Shown here: one piece after another, positions 16,782 to 27,296 of the stretch
How the letters are laid out: the number at the start of each line of letters is the position of its first letter
How positions within the stretch are numbered: position 1 is the first letter of the stretch
Source: Pistricoccus aurantiacus
Lineage (GTDB): Bacteria > Pseudomonadota > Gammaproteobacteria > Pseudomonadales > Halomonadaceae
Assembly (NCBI RefSeq): GCF_042682565.1
Contig: NZ_JBHUIC010000005.1
Length of the DNA: 64,000 nt
Reading direction: 5' to 3' (one strand)
Notes under the pieces: generated by a model
What the model was told of the DNA's origin: nothing
The model's database searches: none
Seen by the model: only the letters and a program-made list of their open reading frames with translations
Position numbers and translations under genes: made by a program

Positions 16782-18325
16782 GTGCGAATGACCCACCCGC
16801 GGACGTGATACTGCTGCTGGAAGGCACCTACCCGATGGTGCGAGGCGGTGTGGCCGGATGGCTGGATCAGTTGATACGAGGACTGCCGGAATTGAGTTTC
16901 GCGGTGATCTTTCTCGGCAGCCGTCCCCAGGATTATCAAGGACTGCGCTATGAGCTGGCGGACAACGTGGTCCATCTGGAATGTCACTATCTGGTGGACG
17001 GTTCGGTGCAGCGCAAGGCCAACCGGCGACCGCCTCGAGGCTGTCCCGCGGCCTTCGCCGCCAGCCGCCGGCTTCACGAACACCTCAAGAAGGATTCCGC
17101 CACCCCGGATCAGGCGCTGAGCGAAGTCACTCAGCTACTCGGCAAGCGTGGCGGCCTGTCTCGCGAAGACTTCCTGCATAGCGAAGCCGCCTGGCACGAA
17201 ATCGTCAGGCACTACGAGGAGGACTATACGGAGCCCTCCTTCCTTCACTACTTCTGGTCCGTGCGCAACATGCACGCGCCCTTGTTCGTACTGGCGGAAA
17301 TCGCCAACAACCTGCCGCCGGGTCGCTGTCTGCACGCCATTTCCACCGGGTACGGCGGTTTTCTCGGCGCCTTGGCTCACCATCGTACCGGGCTCCCGCT
17401 GCTGGTGACCGAGCATGGCATCTATACCAAGGAGCGGCATATCGATCTGCTCGAGGCGGAATGGATTCATACGCCGCAGGATCGCCTGAGTCATGGCTTG
17501 AGCTACGACACCGGCTATCTGCGTCATCTGTGGATACGCTTTTTCCAGAGCCTGGGCCGCATGACCTACTCCGCCGCGGCACGCATCACCACCCTTTACT
17601 GCGGCAATCAGCAGCGTCAGATTGCTGACGGCGCGGACCCCGCTCGCACGGAAGTCATTCCCAACGGTATCAAGATCGAGCGTTTTCGCCCCTTGCGGGA
17701 GCAGACCCAGGCCAACGACCGTCCGATCGTGGTACTGCTCGGCCGGGTCACGCCCATCAAGGACATCAAGACCTTCATTCGCTCCATGCACCACCTGTTG
17801 GCCCGGGTACCGGAGGCGGAGGGCTGGATCGTCGGCCCGGACGACGAGGACCCCGCCTACGCCCAGGAATGCCGAGATCTGACCGAACAGCTCATGCTCG
17901 GCGAGCGGCTCAAGTTTCTGGGCTTTCAATCCACGGAGAAAATTCTCGCCCAGGCGAAGCTGGTGGTGCTGACCTCGATCAGCGAGGCGCAGCCGCTGGT
18001 GGTACTGGAAGCGCTGGCGGCCGGCGTGCCGGTGATCACCAGCGATGTCGGCTCCTGTCGTGAAATGCTGCTGGGAGACGGCTCGCCGGCCCAGGCTGCG
18101 GGGCGTATCGTTCCCATCGCCAGCCCGGAGCGAACCGCGAGCGCCGCCGCGGAACTGTTGAATTCCCGAGATGCCTGGCAAGCTGCCAGAGAGGTGGGCA
18201 TCGAGCGCGTCGAGCAAGAATACGCCGAGGCGCTGATGCTGGAGCGCTATCGCACCCTTTATCATGGCGCCACCGGCGAAGACGTCGAGCGTCATTCCAA
18301 GGAGACCGCCCTATGGCCGGAATAG
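16763..18325 (+). CDS. pelF: PelF, Pel polymerising glycosyltransferase (GT4-type)
   Basis: 520 residues (507 in Pseudomonas), GT-B fold. The N-terminus holds the PelF block LLLEGTYPMVRGGVAGWLDQLI. The C-terminal half holds VLLGRVTPIKDIKTF and the EX7E motif SEAQPLVVLE (Glu408, Glu416) followed by ALAAGVPVITSDVGSCRE. This is the soluble enzyme that uses the UDP-sugar to build Pel, and it is a family almost specific to pel operons. It overlaps pelE by 19 bp and pelG by 13 bp, so the three are translationally linked. Confidence 0.95.
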   Translation: MQFPQLSANDPPADVILLLEGTYPMVRGGVAGWLDQLIRGLPELSFAVIFLGSRPQDYQGLRYELADNVVHLECHYLVDGSVQRKANRRPPRGCPAAFAASRRLHEHLKKDSATPDQALSEVTQLLGKRGGLSREDFLHSEAAWHEIVRHYEEDYTEPSFLHYFWSVRNMHAPLFVLAEIANNLPPGRCLHAISTGYGGFLGALAHHRTGLPLLVTEHGIYTKERHIDLLEAEWIHTPQDRLSHGLSYDTGYLRHLWIRFFQSLGRMTYSAAARITTLYCGNQQRQIADGADPARTEVIPNGIKIERFRPLREQTQANDRPIVVLLGRVTPIKDIKTFIRSMHHLLARVPEAEGWIVGPDDEDPAYAQECRDLTEQLMLGERLKFLGFQSTEKILAQAKLVVLTSISEAQPLVVLEALAAGVPVITSDVGSCREMLLGDGSPAQAAGRIVPIASPERTASAAAELLNSRDAWQAAREVGIERVEQEYAEALMLERYRTLYHGATGEDVERHSKETALWPE

Positions 18326-19695
18326 GCTTCGAACTGCGCCGCCTGCTCAACCAGAACAGCTATCTGAGCATGCTGCGAGCCTACGGCTATGCCGCGCTTA
18401 TCGGCTCCGGCCCTTGGGTCATGTCCATCCTGGCGGTCATGGCGCTGGGGATGCTGAGCGTTGTCAATTCAGGGCTTCCTCAGGCGCCGCGATTCATCAC
18501 CGATTTTCTGGTGTCTGTCACCTGGCTGGTGGCTTCGTCGCTGATTCTCACCGGCGGTATACAGCTGGTTTTTACCCGCTTCGTGGCGGATCGCCTGTAC
18601 GAGAATCGCGCGGACCAGGTGATGCCCAACCTGCTGGGCATGATGACCCTGATTACACTGGTCGCAGGCGGTCTGGGGCTGCTGGCGATTTTCAGCGTCT
18701 TCGACGGGACTCAATGGCCTTACCGCCTGCTGATGGCGATCAGTTTCGTACTGCTGTGCAACGTCTGGTGCATCACGGTGTTTGTCGCCGGGCTCAAGGC
18801 CTACCGGCGCGTTCTGATGGCCTTCGCCCTCGGCTACGGCAGCATGCTGATACTGGGTCTGCTGTGGCAGGGCCATGACATCGAAGGGTTGCTGAGCGCC
18901 TTCGCCGTGGGCCAAGGTTTGCTGCTGTTCTTCCTGATGGGCATGGTGGCGAAGACATTTCCCAGCCGACAGGGCTGGGCCTTCAATGTCTTTCGCGCGG
19001 GCCAGTGGCAGCCCAAGCTGCTGCTGGTGGGTTTTTTCTATAACCTGGGCATCTGGGCGGACAAGCTGGTGTTCTGGTTCAACCCGGATACTTCGGTATC
19101 GATCATTGGCCCTTTGAGAGCCTCGCCGCTGCACGACCTGCCGCTCTTCGTCGCCTATCTTTCCATCGTGCCGGGCATGACCATCTTCCTGATGCGTATC
19201 GAGACCAATTTCGCCGAGAACTGCCGCGAATTCGATCGTGCCATTCGCGGCGGCCGTCCGCTGGCGGAAATCGAGCAGTGGCGGCTCGCCATGGTGAAAA
19301 GCGTGCGTCGCGGCATCTACGACATCGTCAAGGTCCAGGGCGTCACGGTGCTGCTGCTGATGCTGGCCGGTCCCAGCCTGCTGGATCTACTCGGCTTCTC
19401 GTCCTGGTATCTGCCGCTGTTCAATGTCTTTCTGGTGGCGGTGGCGATCCAGGTACTGTTCATGGCCCTGCTCAACGTGCTCTTTTACCTGGATCACCTG
19501 ACGCCGGCACTGTGGCTTTGTGCGCTCTTCTGCGTCAGCAACGTCGTGTTCACGCTGATTTCCCAATCACTGGGACCCACCTTCTACGGCTACGGCTATG
19601 CCGCCTCGTTGCTGATGGTGACCCTGATCGGCCTTAGTCGTCTGGACGGAGAATTCTCGCGGCTGACATTGCGTACCTTCATGCGTCAGCCTTAG
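18313..19695 (+). CDS. pelG: PelG, Wzx-like inner-membrane transporter of Pel
   Basis: 460 residues (456 in Pseudomonas), almost entirely hydrophobic with about 12 membrane helices. It begins with MAGIGFELRRLL, a block conserved in PelG, and belongs to the MOP flippase superfamily. It is thought to carry the growing polymer across the inner membrane within the PelDEFG complex. Last gene of the operon. Its TAG stop and the TAA stop of the convergent ybbP share the four bases TTAG at 19692-19695, leaving no intergenic terminator. Confidence 0.94.
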   Translation: MAGIGFELRRLLNQNSYLSMLRAYGYAALIGSGPWVMSILAVMALGMLSVVNSGLPQAPRFITDFLVSVTWLVASSLILTGGIQLVFTRFVADRLYENRADQVMPNLLGMMTLITLVAGGLGLLAIFSVFDGTQWPYRLLMAISFVLLCNVWCITVFVAGLKAYRRVLMAFALGYGSMLILGLLWQGHDIEGLLSAFAVGQGLLLFFLMGMVAKTFPSRQGWAFNVFRAGQWQPKLLLVGFFYNLGIWADKLVFWFNPDTSVSIIGPLRASPLHDLPLFVAYLSIVPGMTIFLMRIETNFAENCREFDRAIRGGRPLAEIEQWRLAMVKSVRRGIYDIVKVQGVTVLLLMLAGPSLLDLLGFSSWYLPLFNVFLVAVAIQVLFMALLNVLFYLDHLTPALWLCALFCVSNVVFTLISQSLGPTFYGYGYAASLLMVTLIGLSRLDGEFSRLTLRTFMRQP

Positions 19696-22318
19696 GTTTC
19701 CCCTAGTAACCCAAGGCTTGCCATGGGCGCCTGTCGGCGCAGACTCCGGGACAGCCAGTGACCAATAAACCCGATGACCAAGGCTCCACCCAGCGGCAGC
19801 ACCAGCCATAGCTTCCAGTGCAGTCTTGGGGCCAGATCCAGCCAGCTGAGATAGATGCCGGCGGCGGCGAGCTCCGCGAGAAGCGCGCCCATCAGGCCGC
19901 TGGTCAAACCGAGCACGAAGAACTCGCTGCCCTGCACTCGAGAAATCAGTCGATTGCCGGCGCCGAATACGCGCAGCAGGCCGCTTTCATGGGCGCGCAT
20001 GGGCAGGCTGGCGGTCAGGGCGGCGTAGAGCACGCTGACCCCGGCCAGCAGCACGAAACCCAGCACCAGTTCCACCGCTCGGGTCACTTGAGTCAGGAGT
20101 TCCTTCACCTGACCGAGAATCGCCTCCACGTTGAGCAGCGACACCCCGGGAAATTGCTCCATCAGCTCCCGGGTCACGCCGCGCTGGCTTTCGTCCACGT
20201 GGAAAGCGGTGATGAAACTATGGGCGAATTCCCCCAGCACGTCTGGAGGAAAGATCACGTAGAAGTTGGGACGAAAACTGTCCCAGTCCAGATCCCTCAG
20301 GCTGGTGATGCGCCCGGTAATGGCGCTCTCGGCGATGGAAAAGGTCAGGGTATCCCCCAGGCCGATGCCGAGCTGTCCCGCCAGATCGTTTTCCAGAGAG
20401 ATCGGCACCTCCGCCTGCTTCCGGGTTTCGCCGTACCAGCCCTTGGAATCATCCGTTTCAGGCATTGAGTCGAACCACTGCCCCGCCACCAGGCGATTGC
20501 CTTCGGGAAGCTCTTCCTGCCAGGTCAGGTTGAGCTCGCGATTCAGCGCATTGTTGCCTTGGGCGCCTTCCGGCACCGCCTGCTTGGGGGGCTGGCCGTT
20601 GATGGCGGTGATGCGCCCGCGCACCATGGGATATAGCGCGGTGCGCAGACTCACTTCCCCTTCCAGCGTATCGATAAAGGGTTCCCGCTCCTGAGGCTGG
20701 ATATTGATGGCGAAATAGTTGGGCGTGTCTTCCGGGAGCTGATTCTGCCAGGTGGTCAGCAAGTCGCCGCGTACCAGGGCGATCATGCCCAGGGCGGCAA
20801 AGGTTACCGCGAAGGCCAGCAGCTGCCCCAGGCTTGCCTGGCGACGGCGCGCCAGCTGACGAGCCCCCAGGCGCAACGCGCTGGGCCAGCCGGAGGATGG
20901 GCCCTTCGAATTCACCGGCAGTCTCGCGGCGAGACGCAGCACGCCGCCGAGCATCAGGCCGCCCAGCACCCAGAGCACGATCAGCATGATCAGACCGCCG
21001 ATCAGCAGGCCGACGGACAGCGCAAGATCGCCGGAATACAGCCATAGCAGCGCACCGAACACGCCACCGGCGAATGCCGCCACCAGCCAGGCGGACATCG
21101 GCAGAGGGTCGAGTTCCCGGCGCAATACTTTCAAGGCGCTTACCCGCTTGAGCCGCAGCAGCGTCGGCCCGGCGAATCCCACCAGCACCGCCAGGGCGGT
21201 CAGGATACCGAGCCCCAGGGGCAATAATCCCGGTGGCGGCAGTTCCAGCGGCAGAAAGCGGGTCAACAGAGCAAGGAGCCCCGCCTGCCCCGCCAAGCCC
21301 AGCAGCGCGCCAATCAGCGAGGCAGCCAAGGCCAGCCAAGCCAGCTGCAGGGCGAACAATCGGGAAAGCTGCGCCTGAGAGGCACCGAAGCAGCGCATCA
21401 GCGCCGCGGTGTCCAGGTGGCGATCCACGTAGCGTCGGGTGGCCATGGCCACCGCCACCCCGGCCAGCAGCACCGCAGCCAGCCCGGCGAGGCTCAGGTA
21501 TTTTTCCGCCCGCTCCAGGGCGCTGCCCAGGCCGGGACGGTCGACCCGCACATCCTGTACCTCGACACCGCTTTCGCGCAGCTCGATGAGCCGGTTTTCC
21601 AGATTTGCGACCGCCTGGGGCGAACCGGCGGCCAGCAGCTCATAGTCGATGCGCGAACCGGGGCGCGCCAGCTGTGTGGCTTCCAGATCCGCCAGATTCA
21701 TCATCAGGCGCGGATTGAAGCTCGAGAAGCCGCCGGACTGATCCGCCTCTCGCTCGACGATACCGGTAACTTCCAGCCGGGTCTGACCGACCTGGAGCGA
21801 ATCGCCGATCCCCACCTGCAAGCGCTCCGCCAGCCGCGGGTCGATCCAGGCTTCGCCGGGTCTTGGGCCGCGAGGAATCTGTTCGACGCCGTTACCCAGA
21901 TCTACTAGGGTCGCGCCGTAGTGAGGATAGACATCATCCACCACCTTGAGGCTGGCAGGCTGAAAGCGATCGTCGCGGCTGATCATCGACACCAGATCCA
22001 CCTGCTCGCTGAGGGTCAGCCCTGCCTCCCGCAGCTCCTGCTTCAAATCGGATGAAAACGGCTCGCTCTGCTCCAGCACCAGATCGCCACCGAGCATCTG
22101 CCCCGCCTGGCGCTCCAGACCGCGCTCCAGGCGATCGAGGAAGAATCCGATCATGGTGGAAGCCGCCACCGCCAGCGCAAGCGCAACGAACAGGGCACGC
22201 ACGTCCGCCGCCCGTAGACCGCGTACCAGACCCTTCAAGGAAAGCTTGAACCAGTGCATGGCGAGCGCGGAACGGGGCTGTCGCGCCTCGGTTTCCGGCG
22301 TCATTCCCAGGGCACGGC

Positions 22319-22322
<4 letters not shown>
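19692..22322 (-). CDS. ybbP: YbbP-type ABC transporter permease (FtsX-like)
   Basis: 876 residues with the layout of the large YbbP permeases: one N-terminal helix (about 40-60), a first extracytoplasmic domain, a block of helices (about 270-490), a second large extracytoplasmic domain, and three C-terminal helices. FtsX-like motifs surround GVAVAMATRRYVDRHLDTAALMRCFGAS. With the YbbA ATPase (4-bp overlap) and divergent tesA this is the same neighbourhood as in E. coli. The natural role is not settled; release or shuttling of lipid-like molecules has been proposed for the family. Confidence 0.88.
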
Positions 22323-23033
<711 letters not shown>

Positions 23034-23035
<2 letters not shown>

Positions 23036-23705
23036 GGAACGAACTTCCGCTGTTGAACTGAGAAATTGGCGCTTCTGCGCGGCCCTGCTGGGCTGGCTAT
23101 TACTGGCGACCGCGGCGCTTGCCGGCGAACGGCCTACCCTGATGGTCATGGGCGATAGTCTGAGCGCGGCTTATAACATCGACCGAGACCAAGGCTGGGT
23201 ACAAGGACTCGCGGACCGCCTGGGCGAGCGCGCCGTGGTCGTCAATGCCAGCATCAGCGGCGAGACCACTTCCGGCGGCGCCACTCGGCTGCCTAAGCTG
23301 CTGAGACAGCATGACCCGGATATCGTGCTATTGGAACTGGGGGGCAACGATGGCCTGCGCGGACTGCCCCCGACCCAGATGCACGACAACCTCGCGCAAA
23401 TGATCGAGGCGAGCCAGCAGGCCGGCGCCGAGGTACTGCTGCTGGGTATCGATATCCCCCCCAACTACGGCGCCGCCTATCGCGAGGCCTTTACCGGCGT
23501 CTACCGCGATCTGGCGGATCAATACGATCTGTCGCTGGTGCCCTTTCTACTGGAAGGCGTCGCCCTGAACGACGCCTTGATGCAAAACGATGGCATCCAC
23601 CCCACCGCCGATGCCCAGCCGAAGATTCTCGACAACGTCTGGCCGACACTCGAACCTCTGCTGAAAAACAACGGCGTGAAACAGGCCGCGGCTCATGACC
23701 GCTGA
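23034..23705 (+). CDS. tesA: TesA-like periplasmic SGNH/GDSL esterase (thioesterase I/lysophospholipase L1)
   Basis: 223 residues. A signal peptide (ending ATAALAGE) precedes the four SGNH blocks: nucleophile in VMGDSLSAAYN, SGETTSGG, the Asn block GGNDGLRG, and the Asp-His pair in NDGIHPTADAQ. It should act in the periplasm on acyl esters and thioesters. The ribosome site AAGGAG (23022-23027) lies inside ybbA, 6 bp before the ATG, which supports this start over the upstream open frame. Confidence 0.92.
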
Positions 23706-23746
23706 CGGGTCGCCTCTCGTCTTTCCATCTTCGTCGCCTTTTACTC

Positions 23747-24640
23747 TTAGGCCTTGGACGACGCTGGCGCTTTCTGACGCTGCTGCAATCCCAACCCGCC
23801 GAGAATCAACACCAGGCCGATCAGGGTCGAGGGCAGGATGGGTTCGCCGATCACAAAATGCAGCAACAGCAGGGAAACCGGTGGCGAGAGAAAGATCAGG
23901 TTGGATACCTTGGCGGTGCGGGAAACGCCTCTGACCGCCAGCTGCCAGAGGATGAAAGCAATACCCATCTCGAACAGCCCCACGTAAATGCCCGCACCCA
24001 GGGCCAGCGGGCCATGCCACTGAAACCCGGGACCGAGCAGCAGCATCAGCGTCAGTACCGGCAGGCCGACGCTGAAATTCTGCCACTGGGCGATCAGGGC
24101 GGGACGTGAGTCTCGGGTATTGAACAGCCAGTACAACGCCCAGAGCAGAGTGGAAACCAGCGCAAAGGCCACCCCTAGCGGATCGGCGAAGGCGACGTCG
24201 AACACCGCGCCTCGGGTGGCGATGGTCCAGACACCGGCGTAGGCGATCAGCCCGGCGAGGATGTCGATCAGGGTCAGGCGCTGGCCGAGAATCGGCACGG
24301 CGAGAAACGCCATGGCCAGCGCCCAGGTATAGTTCAGCGCCATGGCTTCCTGACCCGGCAGCCGGTCGTAGGCGGCGAACAGCACCAGATAGTAGCCGAC
24401 CGGATTCATCAATCCCGCCCACAGGGCGGTGCGCCAGCCGCGTCTGAGGGCCTGGGTGAACTCCCCCTGACGTATCACCAGGGCGCCCATCAAGGCCCAG
24501 GACACCAGAACCGCCAGCCAGATCAGTTCCAGCGGCGTCATCTGACTGAGCGCGATCTTGAATGCGGTGGCCACGGTCGACCACAGTGCCACCGCTCCCA
24601 GTCCGAAACTGATAGCTCTTTGATCCTGTGTCATCTGCAC
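23747..24640 (-). CDS. EamA/DMT-superfamily transporter
   Basis: 297 residues with about ten membrane helices in two EamA repeats (FGLGAVALWSTVATAFKIAL and GVAFALVSTLLWALYWLFN). These proteins usually export metabolites or drugs, and the substrate cannot be told from sequence. A start two residues in (24634) is equally possible. The gene lies alone between tesA (convergent) and the SelW-like gene, 10 bp downstream of the latter, so the two may share a transcript. Confidence 0.82.
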   Translation of the reverse strand: MQMTQDQRAISFGLGAVALWSTVATAFKIALSQMTPLELIWLAVLVSWALMGALVIRQGEFTQALRRGWRTALWAGLMNPVGYYLVLFAAYDRLPGQEAMALNYTWALAMAFLAVPILGQRLTLIDILAGLIAYAGVWTIATRGAVFDVAFADPLGVAFALVSTLLWALYWLFNTRDSRPALIAQWQNFSVGLPVLTLMLLLGPGFQWHGPLALGAGIYVGLFEMGIAFILWQLAVRGVSRTAKVSNLIFLSPPVSLLLLHFVIGEPILPSTLIGLVLILGGLGLQQRQKAPASSKA

Positions 24641-24650
24641 ACCTCGAACG

Positions 24651-24920
24651 CTAGCGGTCGATATGGCCCAGGTCGCGGCCAGGATCGAGCCGGTCGCGCA
24701 CCATTCGCTTGAGGGTCTTGACGTCGGGAAAACCGCCGTCGCGCTTGCGTTCCCATATCACTTTATCGTCATATAAGACCTCGAAGTGCCCGCCGTGGCT
24801 CGGCACCAGCGCGACTTCCTCCAGGTCTTCACCAAAGGTGGAAAGCAGTTCCTGAGCATACCAGCCGGCGCGCAGCAGCCACTGGCATTGAGTGCAGTAA
24901 TGAATACGAACGCAAGCCAT
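24651..24920 (-). CDS. SelT/SelW/SelH-type (Rdx) thioredoxin-like protein
   Basis: 89 residues from MACVRIHYCTQC. The N-terminal CTQC replaces the CxxU of animal selenoproteins, followed by the family blocks WLLRAGWYAQELLSTF, LVPSHGGHFEVLYDDKVIWERKRDGGFPD and the C-terminal LKRMVRDRLDP. A small cytosolic redox protein of unclear partner. The upstream sequence CAGGGAATCGCTTC provides a ribosome site for this start; a longer open frame beginning at 24956 adds 12 residues with no conservation I recognise. Confidence 0.88.
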   Translation of the reverse strand: MACVRIHYCTQCQWLLRAGWYAQELLSTFGEDLEEVALVPSHGGHFEVLYDDKVIWERKRDGGFPDVKTLKRMVRDRLDPGRDLGHIDR

Positions 24921-25022
24921 GAAGCGATTCCCTGATGGACATGTGAGCCGCATCATAGCAAGTCACGTCATTCCCCCCTAACCTGTCCGATGATCCTCCG
25001 ACAGCAAGCAAGGAAAGGGCGC

Positions 25023-26339
25023 ATGGCCACCCGTGAAATCACTCAGACCCGCCTGTTCGAGAAACTGACCGGCGACGAAGACAGCCGAATGTGCAAGGAC
25101 ATCCCCGAGGAAGCCTGCGATGTCCAGCCGGAAAACTTTCTGCGTCATCTTTGCGCTTCCCTGGGAACCAAACTGGCGGACGAGCTATCCAGCGCGCGAC
25201 TGGTACTGCCCTGGCTATTGGGCAGCATCGGCGCGCCGCTTTGGATGGTGGGCCTGCTGGTACCGATTCGCGAGGCTGGCGCACTGCTGCCTCAGCTGTT
25301 CGTGGCGGGTTATTTGCGTCAGCAGCCCGTGCGCAAATGGGTCTGGGTGCTGGGCGGCACGGTTCAAGCGCTGGCTGCGGGCTGCCTGGCAATCCTCGCC
25401 TGGCTGGGTAAAGGAAGCGTCGGCGGCGCTCTGGTGCTGGCGGCACTGGTCTTGCTTTCCCTGGCGCGGGGCCTTTCTTCCATTGCCACCAAGGACGTGA
25501 TGGGCAAGACCATCGCCAAGCAGCGTCGCGGTACCCTGATGGGCTGGAGCGGCAGCATCGCCAGCGGCGTCACTCTGGCCGCCGGCGGCGTGCTGATGCT
25601 GTTCGACGATCAGCCCGGGCAGTTGGCCCTGGCCATACTGCTTGGCATTGCCGCCTTGGGCTGGGCGCTGAACGCGGCTTTCGCCGCGAGCATCAAGGAG
25701 CAGCCCGGGGCGACACAAGGAGGCGCCAACGCCTGGGATTCCATCAAGCAGGGTGTTTTCCTGCTACGTCGAGACCGAGATTTCCTGCATTTCAATCTGT
25801 CTCGGGCGCTGCTGCTTTCCAGCGCCCTGGCTCTACCTTATATCGCTCTGCTGGGAGAGCGGCAAAGCGGCGACGATTTGGGGGGCCTCGGCATACTGAT
25901 CGTCATTTCCGGGCTTGCGGGGCTGATCGCCAATCCGATATGGGGCAAGCGATCGGACGTCTCCAGCCGTCGAGTCATGCGCGATGCCGGGCTCGGCGCG
26001 GCAATCTGCTGCGGCCTGGCGGCGAGCCTTCCCTGGCTGCCCGGCGCCTGGAGTGAAACGGTCTGGCCCTTCGCCATCGTCTACGGGCTTCTGGTGATCG
26101 CTCACGCCGGGGTTCGCCTGGGCCGCAAGACCTATGTGGTTGACATGGCGGACAGCGAGAATCGCGCGCTCTACGTGGCGCTTTCCAATACCCTGACCGG
26201 AGTCCTGATGCTGCTGTTGGGAGCGCTGCTGGGCGGCCTGGCTCAGATGATGGGGACTTCCTGGCTGCTGCTGGTGCTGGCGGGGTTTGCCCTGGCGGCG
26301 GCGGCCAGCGCACAACGTTTGCCGGAAGTGGAGCATTAG
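25023..26339 (+). CDS. MFS transporter
   Basis: 438 residues from ATG 25023, which follows AAGGAAAGGGC at a fitting distance. The hydrophilic first 60 residues include an acidic Cys-containing stretch (DEDSRMCKDIPEEACDV), unusual for this family. About twelve membrane helices follow, with a cytoplasmic loop motif GKRSDVSSRRVMRDAG in the second half. No signature allows a substrate call. It reads away from the SelW-like gene, and both promoters must share the 100-bp gap. Confidence 0.8.
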   Translation: MATREITQTRLFEKLTGDEDSRMCKDIPEEACDVQPENFLRHLCASLGTKLADELSSARLVLPWLLGSIGAPLWMVGLLVPIREAGALLPQLFVAGYLRQQPVRKWVWVLGGTVQALAAGCLAILAWLGKGSVGGALVLAALVLLSLARGLSSIATKDVMGKTIAKQRRGTLMGWSGSIASGVTLAAGGVLMLFDDQPGQLALAILLGIAALGWALNAAFAASIKEQPGATQGGANAWDSIKQGVFLLRRDRDFLHFNLSRALLLSSALALPYIALLGERQSGDDLGGLGILIVISGLAGLIANPIWGKRSDVSSRRVMRDAGLGAAICCGLAASLPWLPGAWSETVWPFAIVYGLLVIAHAGVRLGRKTYVVDMADSENRALYVALSNTLTGVLMLLLGALLGGLAQMMGTSWLLLVLAGFALAAAASAQRLPEVEH

Positions 26340-26415
26340 CATTGAAATACATCGAGGGGCTAGCCATGCTGTATCACAACGCTTCGTCATTCAGGTCTCG
26401 ACAGGAACACCGCGC

Positions 26416-26841
26416 ATGAAACGACCCGCCATGATCAACGCCGAGCTGTTGGAACGCATTGTCGATGCCTCGGAAGACGGCATCGTCGTGGCCGAGCAGG
26501 AGGGTGACGAGCATATCCTTATCTACGTCAATCAGGGCTTCGAGCGTCTCACCGGCTACAGCATCGATGAAATCCTCTACCGAGACTGCCGGTTCCTGCA
26601 GAACGGCGATCGTGACCAGCCCGGCCTGGATCGACTGCGAGCCGCTCTCAAGGCGGGTCAGGCCTGCCGGGAGGTACTGCGTAATTATCGCAAGGATGGC
26701 ACGCTTTTCTACAACGAACTCTCGGTGACGCCCATGCACAATGAAGAAGATAATCTGACCTATTATCTGGGCGTGCAGAAGGACGTGACCGAGCGTGTCG
26801 AGGCGCTGAAGGAACTCGAGCGTCTCAAGAGCGCCAAATGA
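26416..26841 (+). CDS. Short LOV (blue-light receptor) protein
   Basis: 141 residues, essentially one PAS/LOV core with short helical caps. The photoactive motif is DCRFLQNGDRDQ with the adduct-forming cysteine at 58. Also present are the flavin-contacting Asn90 (LRNYRKDG) and Asn100 (FYNELSVTP), and the signalling glutamine Gln121 (GVQKDVT). Length and sequence closely recall the short LOV proteins of Pseudomonas putida (PpSB1-LOV), where the cysteine is residue 53, exactly offset by the five extra N-terminal residues here. No output domain is attached, so it presumably signals by dimer rearrangement to an unknown partner. AGGAA at 26402-26406 favours ATG 26416 over 26431. Confidence 0.9.
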   Translation: MKRPAMINAELLERIVDASEDGIVVAEQEGDEHILIYVNQGFERLTGYSIDEILYRDCRFLQNGDRDQPGLDRLRAALKAGQACREVLRNYRKDGTLFYNELSVTPMHNEEDNLTYYLGVQKDVTERVEALKELERLKSAK

Positions 26842-26897
26842 CGATAATTTTCTTGTCCACCCTATTGTCTTGATGGAGAGATGCCGTTATATAGCGA

Positions 26898-26944
26898 GGA
26901 GACATCCAAGGCGCAAAGACGCCGTCTCTAGACCGTCAAGCGGT
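26898..26944 (+). promoter_or_regulatory. Predicted structured mRNA leader of the PA3496-type gene
   Basis: Two adjacent hairpins can be drawn. In the first, GGAGAC (26898) pairs with GTCTCT (26924) around an inner GGCG/CGCC stem with loop CAAAGA. In the second, ACCG pairs with CGGT around TCAAG (26932-26944). The start codon at 26976 follows 31 bp later with a strong GGGAGG. It could be a regulatory leader or a processed small RNA; no known family was matched. Confidence 0.3.
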
Positions 26945-26975
26945 ACATCACTAATGGATCATGGGAGGCAATCGC

Positions 26976-27188
26976 ATGGGCCGAGACTATTCCCTGAACG
27001 ATTCAACGAACGACGAGCAGGACTACGACGCCGCCGTCAATGACGACGACTACACTACCCCGGTCCGCACCGGCTCTCGGGCGGATACATTGCGCGCCAG
27101 GCGGCAGGTCGAGCATTGGCTCGAGGAGCGACGGCTGAAACGCCATATCGAGGACAGCTGGCTGCTGGACGACGAGGAAGAAGAATAA
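26976..27188 (+). CDS. Small acidic PA3496-family protein
   Basis: 70 residues from ATG 26976, which has GGGAGG at 26964-26969 with 6-bp spacing; the in-frame ATG at 26961 precedes that site and is not used. An acidic disordered N-terminus (DEQDYDAAVNDDDY) is followed by a basic amphipathic helix RARRQVEHWLEERRLKRHIEDSW and an acidic tail. This pattern matches the small PA3496-type proteins annotated as putative envelope-integrity proteins. The function is essentially unknown. Confidence 0.65.
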   Translation: MGRDYSLNDSTNDEQDYDAAVNDDDYTTPVRTGSRADTLRARRQVEHWLEERRLKRHIEDSWLLDDEEEE

Positions 27189-27296
27189 CGCCCCGGCAGC
27201 GCTGCAAGCCCCTTCATATCCGCTGCCCAAACTGGCCTTTCTTCCGCGTGGCCACTATCATCATGGCCACGCAAACTCCTAACCTGATGGATTTCC

